In this document: one piece after another, positions 1-7,687 of the stretch
Layout: every line of letters begins with the position of its first letter
Position numbering within the stretch: the stretch's first letter is position 1
Assembly (NCBI GenBank): GCA_947627715.1
Contig: CANQXK010000019.1
Location: 1-45,534 of the forward strand
Reading direction: 5' to 3'
From: an uncultured Oscillospiraceae bacterium
Lineage (GTDB): Bacteria > Bacillota > Clostridia > Oscillospirales > Oscillospiraceae
DNA: 45,534 nt
Translations under genes and position numbers: made by a program
The notes under the pieces: generated by a model
The model's database searches: none
What the model was told of the DNA's origin: nothing
What the model saw: the letters and a program-made list of their open reading frames with translations, nothing else

Positions 1-321
1 GGGGACCTCAACGACATCCGCAAGCTGCTCCCCAAAAAGCTGAAGCTGGAGGAGTGCCTTGACTCCGCCGCCTTCTTTTCGCGCATCAAGCCCTGGATCC
101 TGGCGTTCGGCGCGTCGGTGATCCTCACCGGCGCGGTGGGGGCCATGGAGGACCTGAAGTTAGGGATGCCCCACGCGGTCTATCTGGCGGCGCTGGGCCT
201 GTGCATCGCGGCGGCGGCGGCCTTCGTCATCAATCTGCGCCGCGCCGTGGAGAAGTTCTGGGAGTTGGAGGAAGAGGAGGACGAGCCGCCGCGGCCACCC
301 CGCCTGGGGCGGAGGAGATGA
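1..321 (+). CDS. C-terminal part of an unknown membrane protein
   Basis: The frame is open from the first base of the window and stops at 319-321, so the start lies outside. The visible 106 residues begin GDLNDIRKLLPKKLKLEE, a basic/acidic cytoplasmic-looking stretch. Two hydrophobic segments follow: roughly residues 33-47 (WILAFGASVILTGAVGA) and 60-77 (VYLAALGLCIAAAAAFVI). The protein ends in an acidic run (ELEEEEDEPP) and a short Pro/Arg tail. It therefore looks like a small integral membrane protein with a cytoplasmic tail. I do not recognise the family. The next gene starts 144 bases downstream. Confidence 0.6.
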   Translation, partial: GDLNDIRKLLPKKLKLEECLDSAAFFSRIKPWILAFGASVILTGAVGAMEDLKLGMPHAVYLAALGLCIAAAAAFVINLRRAVEKFWELEEEEDEPPRPPRLGRRR

Positions 322-465
322 CCGCGCTTTATGTCCATTATACCCGAAAAACGCGGGAAAGCAAGAGCCTGACCGATTTTTCCCCCTCCGCCCCCCCGCC
401 GTCACGGGTTTTTTCCGGCGGCGTAACAGGGCGGCGGGCGAATCCCTTTTTAAGGAGAAGACGCC

Positions 466-3312
466 ATGACCATTCGTTTTTCCGATACCGCGCCCCTTTT
501 CTGTGTGGAGGACACCGCCTTTCCCGGCGTTTTGCGGGTCTGCGGCCTTGTGGCGGGCGACGTGGAGCGCGTGACGGGCTTCCGGCCCTCCGTATCCGGC
601 GCTCTCCCCTCCGGCGGAGAGGCCGTCATCGCCGGGACCGCCGGGCGGAGCGCGTGGCTTGACGCGCTGGACGCGGCGGGCAAGATCGACCTCTCCCCCA
701 TCCGGGGCCGGTGGGAGCGCTACCTGTTCGCCCTCGTCCAGGACCCGTTCCCGGGGGTCGAGCGGGCGCTGGTCATCGCCGGCAGCGACAAGCGCGGCAC
801 CATCTACGGGCTTTTTCATCTGAGCGAGCTTCTGGGCGTGTCGCCCCTGGTGGACTGGTCGGACGTACACCCCGCAAGGCGCGGGGAGGTGGTCCTTGAC
901 GCCTCGGTGAACACAGTCTCCAAAGAACCCAGCGTCCGCTACCGGGGCATCTTCCTCAACGACGAGTGGCCGGCCCTGGGGACGTGGGCCGAGACGCACT
1001 TCGGCGGCTTCAACGCCAACTTCTACGCCCATGTCTTTGAGCTGATCCTCCGGCTGCGGGGCAACTACCTGTGGCCGGCCATGTGGCACAGCTGCTTCAG
1101 CCTGGATGGGCCGGGGCTGGAGAGCGCGGCCCTGGCAGACGAGCTGGGGATCGTCATGGGGACCTCCCACCACGAGCCATGTATGCGCGCCGGGGAGGAA
1201 TACGGCCTGATGCGCGGCCCGGACAGCGTCTACGGCGACGCCTGGAGCTTTCCCGCCAACCGCCAGGGCATCCTGCGTTTCTGGGAGGACGGGCTTAGGC
1301 GCAACGCCGCCTTTGAGAACATCATCACCGTCGGGATGCGCGGCGAGCAGGACACCCCCATTTTGGGGCGGGAGGCGACGCTGGCCGACAACATCGCCCT
1401 TCTGCGGGACGTACTCCATGAGCAAAACCGCCTCATTCGCCAGTGCGTTGACCCCGATTTAGAGCGTGTGCGGCGGCTTTTCGTGCTGTTCACCGAGGTG
1501 GAGGCGTTCTACTACGGGGACAGCGGCACGCCGGGGCTGATGGGCGACCCGGAGCTGGACGGCGTGACGCTGATGCTCTCCGACGACAACTTCGGGAATC
1601 TCCGCTCCCTGCCCACGGAGGAGATGAAGCGGCACAGGGGCGGCTTTGGACTATACTACCATTTGGACTTTCACGGCGGGGCGTACGCCTACGACTGGAT
1701 GAACACAAACTTCCTCCCCAAGCTGTGGGAACAGCTGACCACCGCCTATGAGGGCGGCATTCGGGAGGTGTGGATCGCCAACGTCGGGGACGTCTGCTTC
1801 CTGGAATACCCGCTGTGCTACTTCATGGATCTGGCCTACGACATGGACGCATACGGCGCGAAGGCCCCCAACAACACCGTGGCCTGGACGCGGGAGTGGG
1901 TGGCGCGCCAGTTCGGGGGCGTCTTTTCCCAGGGGGACCTCCGGGAGATCCACGGGCTTCTGGACGCCTACACGCACATCAACCACAACCGCAAGCCGGA
2001 GGTCATGAACGCGGACGTCTACCACCCCGTCCACTACGGGGAGACGGAGGCGCTGCTTTCGCTGACAGAACAGATAGAGAAGAGGGCGGACCGCCTGCGG
2101 GAGGTGTGCCCGAAGGAGGCCCTCCCGGCCTTCTGGGAGCTTCTCTACTACCCCGCCGCGGCCTCGGCCAACCACTGCCGGATGTGGCTTTGCGCCACGC
2201 GCAATCAGTTCTACGCCGGGCAGGGCCGGGTGGAGGCCAACAGCTGGGCAGACGCGGTCAAACGGTGTATCCTGCGCGACCGGGAGTTGACGCGGGCCTA
2301 CCACGCGGTGGGCGGCGGCCGGTTTTACGGCATGGCCCTCAGCGAGCACGTGGGCTTCCGGGCATGGTGCGAGGACGGGAACGTCTACCCGCTGATGGTC
2401 CGGGTGGAGGGGGCCAACAAGCCGCGCCTTTTGGTGGCGGACACCCTCAGCGCCCAATTCACCATCGGCAGCCGGTGGACCGGGGACACGCTCTGGCTGA
2501 GGCACGCCATGGACCCGTCGGTGAACGCTCTCCGGGTGGATCTGGCGTGCGGCAGCCGGGAGCCGGTGGCCTACACGCTGGAGACGGATTGCCCGTGGCT
2601 GCGCCTCTCCCACACCTGCGGGTGCGTCTCGGAGAAGGACGTGCTGACCATCGAGATCGACCGGGAGAAGCTGGACGGGTACGGCGAGGGGGTCATTCTG
2701 GTGCGGTCCTGCACCACGTCGAAGATCGTCGTCCAGGCGCAGACGCTCAAGGCGGAGGGCTGTCCCGCCGGGTGCTATCTTGAGTACGAGGGCGTTATCT
2801 GCATGGAGGCCGACGGCTTCACCGCAAAGCACGACGCGCCGGACAGCGCCTTCCTCGTCCTGAAGCCCTACGGGCGCACGGGGAGCGCCGTCAAGGCGAT
2901 GCCGCCGGAGAGGGATGTGAGCGCAAGCGCCCACCGGCCCTGGGTGGAATACACCTTCCGGGCGGACAGCGCCGGAGCATATGAGCTTTTGATCTACATG
3001 GCGCCCTCCAACACCGCCACCATGGCCCACGAGCTTCTCTTCGGGCTTCAACTGAACGGCGGCCAGCGCGTGGAGGTAAACGGCGTGGGCCGGGACTTTC
3101 GTTCGCTGGACCTTACGTGTATGGAGTGGGACGCCTGTGTGCGCAGCAACATCCGGGTCAAATCCGTCCCGGTGGAGTGCCGCAGGGGCGTGAACACCCT
3201 GCGCGTCTATGCCGGGTCGCCCCTGGTGGTCTTTGAGCGGTTCGTTCTGCACCCGGCAGGCCGCCCGCTCCCCGCCTCATACCTGGGTCCCAGAACCAGC
3301 GTCCGCGTGTGA
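466..3312 (+). CDS. Glycoside hydrolase family 115 (xylan alpha-1,2-glucuronidase type)
   Basis: The 948-residue length is normal for GH115. These enzymes remove (4-O-methyl)glucuronic acid side chains from xylan, including from internal xylose residues. The family signature is clear from about residue 160: YRGIFLNDEWPALGTW, then FGGFNANFYAHVFELILRL and GNYLWPAMW. It continues with VGMRGEQDTP and the DHKP-type region replaced here by LSDDNFGNLRSLP. The C-terminal third (about 650-948) is beta-rich and matches the accessory C-terminal domain of the family. No signal peptide is seen, so the enzyme is probably intracellular and acts on imported oligosaccharides. The start ATG has AAGGAG 8-9 bases upstream. 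With the GH27 enzyme at 5130 it suggests use of plant hemicellulose side chains. Family assignment is confident; exact substrate is inferred. Confidence 0.88.
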   Translation: MTIRFSDTAPLFCVEDTAFPGVLRVCGLVAGDVERVTGFRPSVSGALPSGGEAVIAGTAGRSAWLDALDAAGKIDLSPIRGRWERYLFALVQDPFPGVERALVIAGSDKRGTIYGLFHLSELLGVSPLVDWSDVHPARRGEVVLDASVNTVSKEPSVRYRGIFLNDEWPALGTWAETHFGGFNANFYAHVFELILRLRGNYLWPAMWHSCFSLDGPGLESAALADELGIVMGTSHHEPCMRAGEEYGLMRGPDSVYGDAWSFPANRQGILRFWEDGLRRNAAFENIITVGMRGEQDTPILGREATLADNIALLRDVLHEQNRLIRQCVDPDLERVRRLFVLFTEVEAFYYGDSGTPGLMGDPELDGVTLMLSDDNFGNLRSLPTEEMKRHRGGFGLYYHLDFHGGAYAYDWMNTNFLPKLWEQLTTAYEGGIREVWIANVGDVCFLEYPLCYFMDLAYDMDAYGAKAPNNTVAWTREWVARQFGGVFSQGDLREIHGLLDAYTHINHNRKPEVMNADVYHPVHYGETEALLSLTEQIEKRADRLREVCPKEALPAFWELLYYPAAASANHCRMWLCATRNQFYAGQGRVEANSWADAVKRCILRDRELTRAYHAVGGGRFYGMALSEHVGFRAWCEDGNVYPLMVRVEGANKPRLLVADTLSAQFTIGSRWTGDTLWLRHAMDPSVNALRVDLACGSREPVAYTLETDCPWLRLSHTCGCVSEKDVLTIEIDREKLDGYGEGVILVRSCTTSKIVVQAQTLKAEGCPAGCYLEYEGVICMEADGFTAKHDAPDSAFLVLKPYGRTGSAVKAMPPERDVSASAHRPWVEYTFRADSAGAYELLIYMAPSNTATMAHELLFGLQLNGGQRVEVNGVGRDFRSLDLTCMEWDACVRSNIRVKSVPVECRRGVNTLRVYAGSPLVVFERFVLHPAGRPLPASYLGPRTSVRV

Positions 3313-3384
3313 GCAAAGGCGGCGCGCCGCGCGAACACCGCACGAAAGGCATATGAACATCGCACGAAAGGCACACAAGACGCA

Positions 3385-3418
3385 AAATATGGCCATGCGG
3401 AGGTCTCCGCACGGCCAT
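3385..3418 (-). terminator. Rho-independent terminator of the DUF1508 operon
   Basis: On the minus strand a 13-bp stem (3389-3401 with 3406-3418, one G-U pair, loop GACC) is followed by a short T run. It lies directly downstream of the small helical protein gene. Just upstream on the plus strand, CGCACGAAAGGCA occurs twice (3339 and 3361), a minor direct repeat. Confidence 0.7.
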
Positions 3419-3443
3419 TGAATTGATGAGTTTTGATGAGTTT

Positions 3444-3677
3444 TTAAAAGAGCTTCTTGAGCTTATCCTTGATGTCGCCGGCGGCGTCGCCCAGCTTGTC
3501 AAGGGAGATCTTCGCCTTGACGCCCTCCACCACCTTGCCGACGGCCTCGTCGGGGAGGTCAACGCCGATGAGCTTCTCCACGGTCTTGACCGGGTCGGAC
3601 TTGAAATTCTCCATCAGAGACTTGTCGCCCTTGAGCTTGGCGACGATCTCCTCGATCTTCTCCTTGATGTTCTCCAC
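3444..3677 (-). CDS. Small acidic/basic helical protein, 77 aa, unknown function
   Basis: This is an almost entirely charged amphipathic helical protein: it starts MENIKEKIEEIVAKLKGDK, has a central DPVKTVEKLIGVDLPDE, and ends GDIKDKLKKLF. It has no signal peptide, no membrane segment and no cysteine. Similar short proteins with a DP..AVEKLLGVDLPDE core are, from memory, common in Clostridia as hypothetical proteins, loosely resembling Nif11-type leader domains. That resemblance is not proof of function. The gene follows the DUF1508 gene with only 3 bases between them, so the two are certainly co-transcribed and probably translationally coupled. A terminator follows at 3385-3418. Confidence 0.75.
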   Translation of the reverse strand: MENIKEKIEEIVAKLKGDKSLMENFKSDPVKTVEKLIGVDLPDEAVGKVVEGVKAKISLDKLGDAAGDIKDKLKKLF

Positions 3678-3680
3678 GGC

Positions 3681-4052
3681 TTACTCCTCTTCCACCACGG
3701 GCGCGTCCGCGCTGTTTTTCCGCACGGACTCGATGCCGTTGAGGCAGCTTTCCTTGCGGGTGTAGCCCTCGGAGACGGCAATGATCTCGCCGTTGGGGGC
3801 CTTCAGGCGGAAACGGTACTCGCCGGCCTTGTCGGTATACACCTCAAACTTGGGGTGCTTGGCGGGGGTGTACCCCTCGACGGTCTGGTCCTCCAGATTG
3901 GCGACGGGGGCGTTTTTGGCGACGGAGGCCGCGCCGGCGCGGCAGGCGTCCTCAGTCTTATAAATCTCGCTGGTGGCGATGATCTCGCCGTTACCTGCCT
4001 TGAGGTTGAACCTCGCGCCGCTGGCGGTCTTATGGATGACGAATTTACCCAT
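3681..4052 (-). CDS. DUF1508 (YegP-like) tandem-repeat protein
   Basis: The protein has 123 residues and two copies of the YegP/DUF1508 fold. Repeat 1 is about residues 1-52 (GKFVIHKTASGARFNLKAGN, GEIIATSEIYKTEDACRAG) and repeat 2 about 62-115 (KFEVYTDKAGEYRFRLKAPN, GEIIAVSEGYTRKESCLNG). The family folds into small beta-beta-alpha units; its biochemical role is unknown, and E. coli YegP is only loosely tied to stress. A consensus promoter lies at 4088-4116 and AAGGAGG sits 8 bases before the ATG. It leads a two-gene operon with the 77-aa protein downstream. Confidence 0.9.
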   Translation of the reverse strand: MGKFVIHKTASGARFNLKAGNGEIIATSEIYKTEDACRAGAASVAKNAPVANLEDQTVEGYTPAKHPKFEVYTDKAGEYRFRLKAPNGEIIAVSEGYTRKESCLNGIESVRKNSADAPVVEEE

Positions 4053-4087
4053 GGGAATGCCTCCTTATATTTTTCTTGGATAAATTC

Positions 4088-4116
4088 ATTATACGACAGG
4101 CCGCGCCATTATTCAA
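4088..4116 (-). promoter_or_regulatory. Sigma-A promoter of the DUF1508 operon
   Basis: On the minus strand, TTGAAT (4116-4111), a 17-bp spacer and TATAAT (4093-4088), 36 bases upstream of the start codon. Confidence 0.8.
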
Positions 4117-4244
4117 GGATTTTTTTCATTAAAGGGAGCGCCTTTTCCCCCGGGAAAAAGTTTTTTAATTTTTTGAAAATCTATGCCTTTTTGATGCACT
4201 TTGGATGTATAATGAAGTCATCTTACAAAGGGGAGGCAGACGCC

Positions 4245-4985
4245 GTGCCGGATTTTGAAAGTCAGTTACGCGAATTTGAGGCCAGAGACGAGCTTCGCGC
4301 AAGGCGGGAGCTTCTCATCCAGGCCCGCAGAAAACGGCACCGGCAGCAGATCGTGCTCGCGGTCCTGGCCGTGCTCTTCATCGCGGTGACGCTGACCCTC
4401 GTTTTGGTCACCGTCCGCCGGGGAAGCGGCTCCGGGGCCGGCGGGACGAAGGGGAAGGACAAGGACGAGGACGCGACCGGGGAGACGCTGGAGACGCCGG
4501 ATTGGATCACGGAGGACCTGCTCACCGTCAACGAGTACTCCCGGCCCGGCACGCCCCTGGAGGAGGTGCGGGCGGTCGTGGTCCACTACGTGGGCAACCC
4601 CGGCACCACGGCCCAGCAGAACAGGAATTACTTCCAGAACCTCTCCCTGACCCATGAGACCTCCGCCAGCAGCCACTTCGTGGTGGGCCTTGAGGGGGAG
4701 ATCATCCAGTGCGTCCCCCTTGACGAGTGGAGCTACTGCTCCTCCTCCGCCAACGCCTGGTCCGTGGCCATCGAGGTGTGCCACCCGGACGAGACGGGCA
4801 AGTTCAACCGGGAGACCAGGGACTCCCTGGTGAAGCTCCTGCGCTGGCTTGTGGAGCTGTACGGCCTTGACCGGGACGGCGTTATCCGCCACTACGACGT
4901 GACCGGGAAGATCTGCCCCAAGTACTACGTGGAGAACCCCGACCAGTGGGAGAAGCTGCTGGACGACGTCTTTGAGGAAAATTGA
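4245..4985 (+). CDS. Membrane-anchored N-acetylmuramoyl-L-alanine amidase (Amidase_2)
   Basis: The 246-residue protein starts at GTG 4245, chosen because GGGGAGG lies 8 bases upstream. An in-frame ATG at 4212 lacks such a site. A charged N-terminal cytoplasmic helix (1-34) precedes one membrane segment at about 35-57, then an extracytoplasmic Gly/Lys/Asp linker and an amidase_2/PGRP-type domain at about 95-245. The expected zinc ligands are visible: His114 (VVVHYVG), His216 (IRHYDVTGK) and Cys224 (KICPKY). Such enzymes cut the amide bond between muramic acid and the stem peptide, so this is probably a cell-wall remodelling or recycling enzyme. It is single-gene, ended by a strong terminator at 4993-5029. 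Confidence 0.85.
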   Translation: MPDFESQLREFEARDELRARRELLIQARRKRHRQQIVLAVLAVLFIAVTLTLVLVTVRRGSGSGAGGTKGKDKDEDATGETLETPDWITEDLLTVNEYSRPGTPLEEVRAVVVHYVGNPGTTAQQNRNYFQNLSLTHETSASSHFVVGLEGEIIQCVPLDEWSYCSSSANAWSVAIEVCHPDETGKFNRETRDSLVKLLRWLVELYGLDRDGVIRHYDVTGKICPKYYVENPDQWEKLLDDVFEEN

Positions 4986-4992
4986 CCGCTTT

Positions 4993-5029
4993 CGCCCCCC
5001 TTTCCGTCAGGAAAAGGGGGCGGTTTTTT
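4993..5029 (+). terminator. Rho-independent terminator after the amidase gene
   Basis: A 12-bp GC-rich stem with one mismatch (4993-5005 with 5010-5022, loop GTCA) is followed by six T residues. Confidence 0.88.
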
Positions 5030-5069
5030 GCCCTGTGGGGGAATTTTTCAGGCCGGGGGTGCGAAGCTC

Positions 5070-5098
5070 TTGCGCCGGGGGAGAAAATGAGGTAGAAT
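5070..5098 (+). promoter_or_regulatory. Candidate promoter of the GH27-rhodanese gene
   Basis: TTGCGC (5070-5075), a 17-bp spacer and TAGAAT (5093-5098), 31 bases before the chosen start. The -10 box is good and the -35 box moderate. Confidence 0.5.
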
Positions 5099-5129
5099 CA
5101 GGGGAGACAGATGCATGGGAGGCGGCGCG

Positions 5130-6596
5130 ATGGGGAGAAAAACGCCTATTATGGGCTGGGCGTCCTGGAACTGCTTTCGGACGGACATCAGCGAGGAGAA
5201 GCTGAAGGCCCAGGCGAAGGCCATGGTGGACACGGGGCTTGCCGCGGCGGGGTACACGTATCTCAACGTGGACGACGGCTTTTTCGGCGGCCGCGACGGG
5301 GACGGGAGGCTTCTCTTCCACAGGGACCGCTTCCCCCACGGCATCGGGCCGGTGGCGGACTACGCCCACGCCCTGGGCCTGCGGGCGGGCATCTACACCG
5401 ACGCCGGGGACTGCACCTGCGGGCATTACTACGACGGCGAGGGACAAAACGGCGCCGGCGTGGGCCTATTCGGGCATGAGGAGCAGGACCTGCGGCTCTA
5501 TCTGGAGGAGCTTGGGTTCGACTTTATCAAGGTGGACTGGTGCGGGGGGCTGAGGCTCTGCCTGGACGAGCGGGAGCAGTACAGCCTCATCGGGGAGCTG
5601 ATCGACGCCATCCGCCGGGAGACCGGGCGGGAGATCGTCTACAACATCTGCCGCTGGCAGTTCCCCGGCACCTGGGCGGCCCGGACGGCGGACTCCTGGC
5701 GTATCGGGTGCGACATCGCCCCGGATTTCCGCTCCGTCCTCCATCAGATCGACCTGTGCAAGCCCCTGCGGCGGTTCTGCTCTCCGGGGCACGTGAACGA
5801 CCCGGACATGATGGAGCTGGGCAACGGGCTGAGCCACGCCGAGGAGCGGGCGCACTTCGCCCTGTGGTGTATGCTCTCCGCGCCCCTGATCGTCGGGTGC
5901 GACTTGACGAAGCTCTCCCCGGCCACCCTGGGGATCCTGAAAAACGCCGCCCTCATCGCCGTGGATCAGGACCCCGCCTGCCGCCAGGCGTGCGTGGTGC
6001 GGGAGGTCCGGGACGGCGGCGAGCTTCTGGGCGAGGTGTGGGCCAAGGAGCTGGGGGACGTGTCCTCCGGCCTTCGGGCGGCGGCGCTGCTCAACAGGAG
6101 CGGCGCGCCATTGGAGATGGAGCTGACCCCGGCGCTCCTGGGCCTTCAGGGGCCGGTACGGGCGCTGGACCTGTGGACGGGCGAGCCGGTTTCCCTCCCG
6201 CTGCGCGTCACCGTCAACGCCCACGACGCGCTGGTGTTCCGGGCGGAGGGCCGCGGCGGGTCGCCCCTGGCGGACGTCAACGCCTCCACGGCCTACGGGG
6301 AGGACTGGCAGGGGCCGCAGTGGGCGGAGCGAGACGAGTTTGAAAAGGCGCTCAGGGAGGGCGCGACGCTGATCGACGTGCGGACGGCGGAGGAGTTTCG
6401 GCGCGGCCATCTAAAGGGCGCTGTGAATCTGCCCTGGGACGGCATCCACTTCACCGTCGCCTCCGCCTGTCCCGACAAGTCGTCGCCCCTGCTCCTCATC
6501 TGCGCCACGGGCAAGCGGAGCGCCCAGGCGGCCCGCTCCCTCCACAACATGGGGTATCAAAACGTGCGGTGCGCCCAGGGCGTACTGCCCTTCTGA
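5130..6596 (+). CDS. GH27 alpha-galactosidase fused to a C-terminal rhodanese domain
   Basis: The start is ATG 5130, which has GGAGG 7 bases upstream; an in-frame ATG at 5115 would add five residues. Residues 1 to about 385 form a GH27 (melibiase) domain: PIMGWASWNCF near the N-terminus, nucleophile Asp136 in FIKVDWCGG, acid/base Asp226 in NDPDMMELGNG, then SAPLIVGCDL and VDQDP. These enzymes release terminal alpha-galactose (some act on alpha-GalNAc or beta-L-arabinopyranose). Residues about 400-488 are a complete rhodanese-like domain: LIDVRTAEEFRRGHLKGAVN, then active-site Cys458 in ICATGKRSAQAA. No signal peptide is present. The fusion is unusual, and I know of no pathway joining sulfur transfer to galactoside hydrolysis. 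It is followed 9 bases later by threonine aldolase. Confidence 0.88.
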   Translation: MGRKTPIMGWASWNCFRTDISEEKLKAQAKAMVDTGLAAAGYTYLNVDDGFFGGRDGDGRLLFHRDRFPHGIGPVADYAHALGLRAGIYTDAGDCTCGHYYDGEGQNGAGVGLFGHEEQDLRLYLEELGFDFIKVDWCGGLRLCLDEREQYSLIGELIDAIRRETGREIVYNICRWQFPGTWAARTADSWRIGCDIAPDFRSVLHQIDLCKPLRRFCSPGHVNDPDMMELGNGLSHAEERAHFALWCMLSAPLIVGCDLTKLSPATLGILKNAALIAVDQDPACRQACVVREVRDGGELLGEVWAKELGDVSSGLRAAALLNRSGAPLEMELTPALLGLQGPVRALDLWTGEPVSLPLRVTVNAHDALVFRAEGRGGSPLADVNASTAYGEDWQGPQWAERDEFEKALREGATLIDVRTAEEFRRGHLKGAVNLPWDGIHFTVASACPDKSSPLLLICATGKRSAQAARSLHNMGYQNVRCAQGVLPF

Positions 6597-6605
6597 GGTG
6601 ACTGT

Positions 6606-7646
6606 ATGCTGACTTTTGAAAACGACTACGCCCAGGGGTGCCATCCCCTGGTCCTGAAGAAGCTGTGCGAGACGAACCTTGTCCCCCAGCCGGGGTACGG
6701 GGCGGATGAGTACTCCCGGCGCGCCCGGCAGCTTATCCGGGAGGCGTGCCGCGCCCCGGAGGCGGACGTCTTTTTTCTGGCCGGAGGAACGCAGGTCAAC
6801 GCCGTGGCCATCGGCGGCCTTCTGCGCCCCTGGGAGGGGGTGTACGCCGCCTCCACCGGGCACATCCAGTGCCACGAGGCCGGGGCGGTGGAGTTTACCG
6901 GCCACAAAGTCCTGCCCCTCGCGCCTTCCCACGGGAAGATCGACCCTGCGCGTCTGCGCCGGGAGCTGGAGGGCTTCTACGCCGACCCCAACCACGAGCA
7001 TATGGTCTTCCCCGGCATGGTGTACATCTCCCACCCCTCGGAGTACGGGACGCTCTACACCCGCGCGGAGCTTACGGCGCTCTCGGACATTTGTAAAAAG
7101 TTCCGCATCCCCCTCTATATGGACGGGGCGCGGCTGGCCTACGCCCTGGCGGCGGACAACGACGTGACGCTCCCGGACATCGCGCGGCTCTGCGACGTCT
7201 TCACCATCGGCGGCACCAAGTGCGGGGCGCTGTGCGGGGAGGCGCTGGTCTTCACCAAGGGCGCGCCGGAGCATTTTTTGACGCTCATCAAACAGCGGGG
7301 CGCGCTCTTGGCCAAGGGGCGGCTTTGCGGGGCGCAGTTCGAGGCGCTTTTTGAGGACGGGCTTTACTTTGAGCTGGGGCGGAGCGCCGTGGCGCTGGCG
7401 ATGGCGCTTAAAGAGGGCCTGCTGGCGCGGGGCTTTGCCCTCTTTGAGGACTCCCCCACCAACCAGCAGTTCCCCGTGGTGCCGGACGCCCTGCTGCCGG
7501 AGCTTTCCAAAAGCGCGGCCTACTCCTTCTGGGAAAAGCGCGGGGACGGCGCAAGCGTCATACGCCTGGCCACCAGCTGGGCCACAGGACCCGAGGACGT
7601 AGAGGAGCTTTTCAAAGTGCTTGACAATCTGCGCGGGCAAGGGTAA
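6606..7646 (+). CDS. ltaE: Low-specificity L-threonine aldolase (PLP-dependent)
   Basis: The 346-residue fold-type I PLP enzyme cleaves L-threonine or allo-threonine to glycine and acetaldehyde. Seen in sequence: FENDYAQGCHP at the N-terminus, SRRARQLIREAC, the PLP-stacking region STGHIQCHEAGAVEF, Asp173 in YMDGARLAYA, and the Schiff-base Lys205 in TIGGTKCGALCGEAL. Length and motif order match the family. It starts 9 bases after the GH27-rhodanese gene and is therefore probably co-transcribed with it. Its last bases carry the promoter of proS: the TAA stop forms part of the -10 box. Confidence 0.9.
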   Translation: MLTFENDYAQGCHPLVLKKLCETNLVPQPGYGADEYSRRARQLIREACRAPEADVFFLAGGTQVNAVAIGGLLRPWEGVYAASTGHIQCHEAGAVEFTGHKVLPLAPSHGKIDPARLRRELEGFYADPNHEHMVFPGMVYISHPSEYGTLYTRAELTALSDICKKFRIPLYMDGARLAYALAADNDVTLPDIARLCDVFTIGGTKCGALCGEALVFTKGAPEHFLTLIKQRGALLAKGRLCGAQFEALFEDGLYFELGRSAVALAMALKEGLLARGFALFEDSPTNQQFPVVPDALLPELSKSAAYSFWEKRGDGASVIRLATSWATGPEDVEELFKVLDNLRGQG

Positions 7647-7649
7647 AAT
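7621..7649 (+). promoter_or_regulatory. Sigma-A promoter of proS, overlapping the previous stop codon
   Basis: TTGACA (7621-7626), a 17-bp spacer and TAAAAT (7644-7649). The stop codon of threonine aldolase (7644-7646) lies inside the -10 box. Confidence 0.75.
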
Positions 7650-7687
7650 AAACAGACAAAATCATTTGAAAAACGGGAGTTTTTGCT

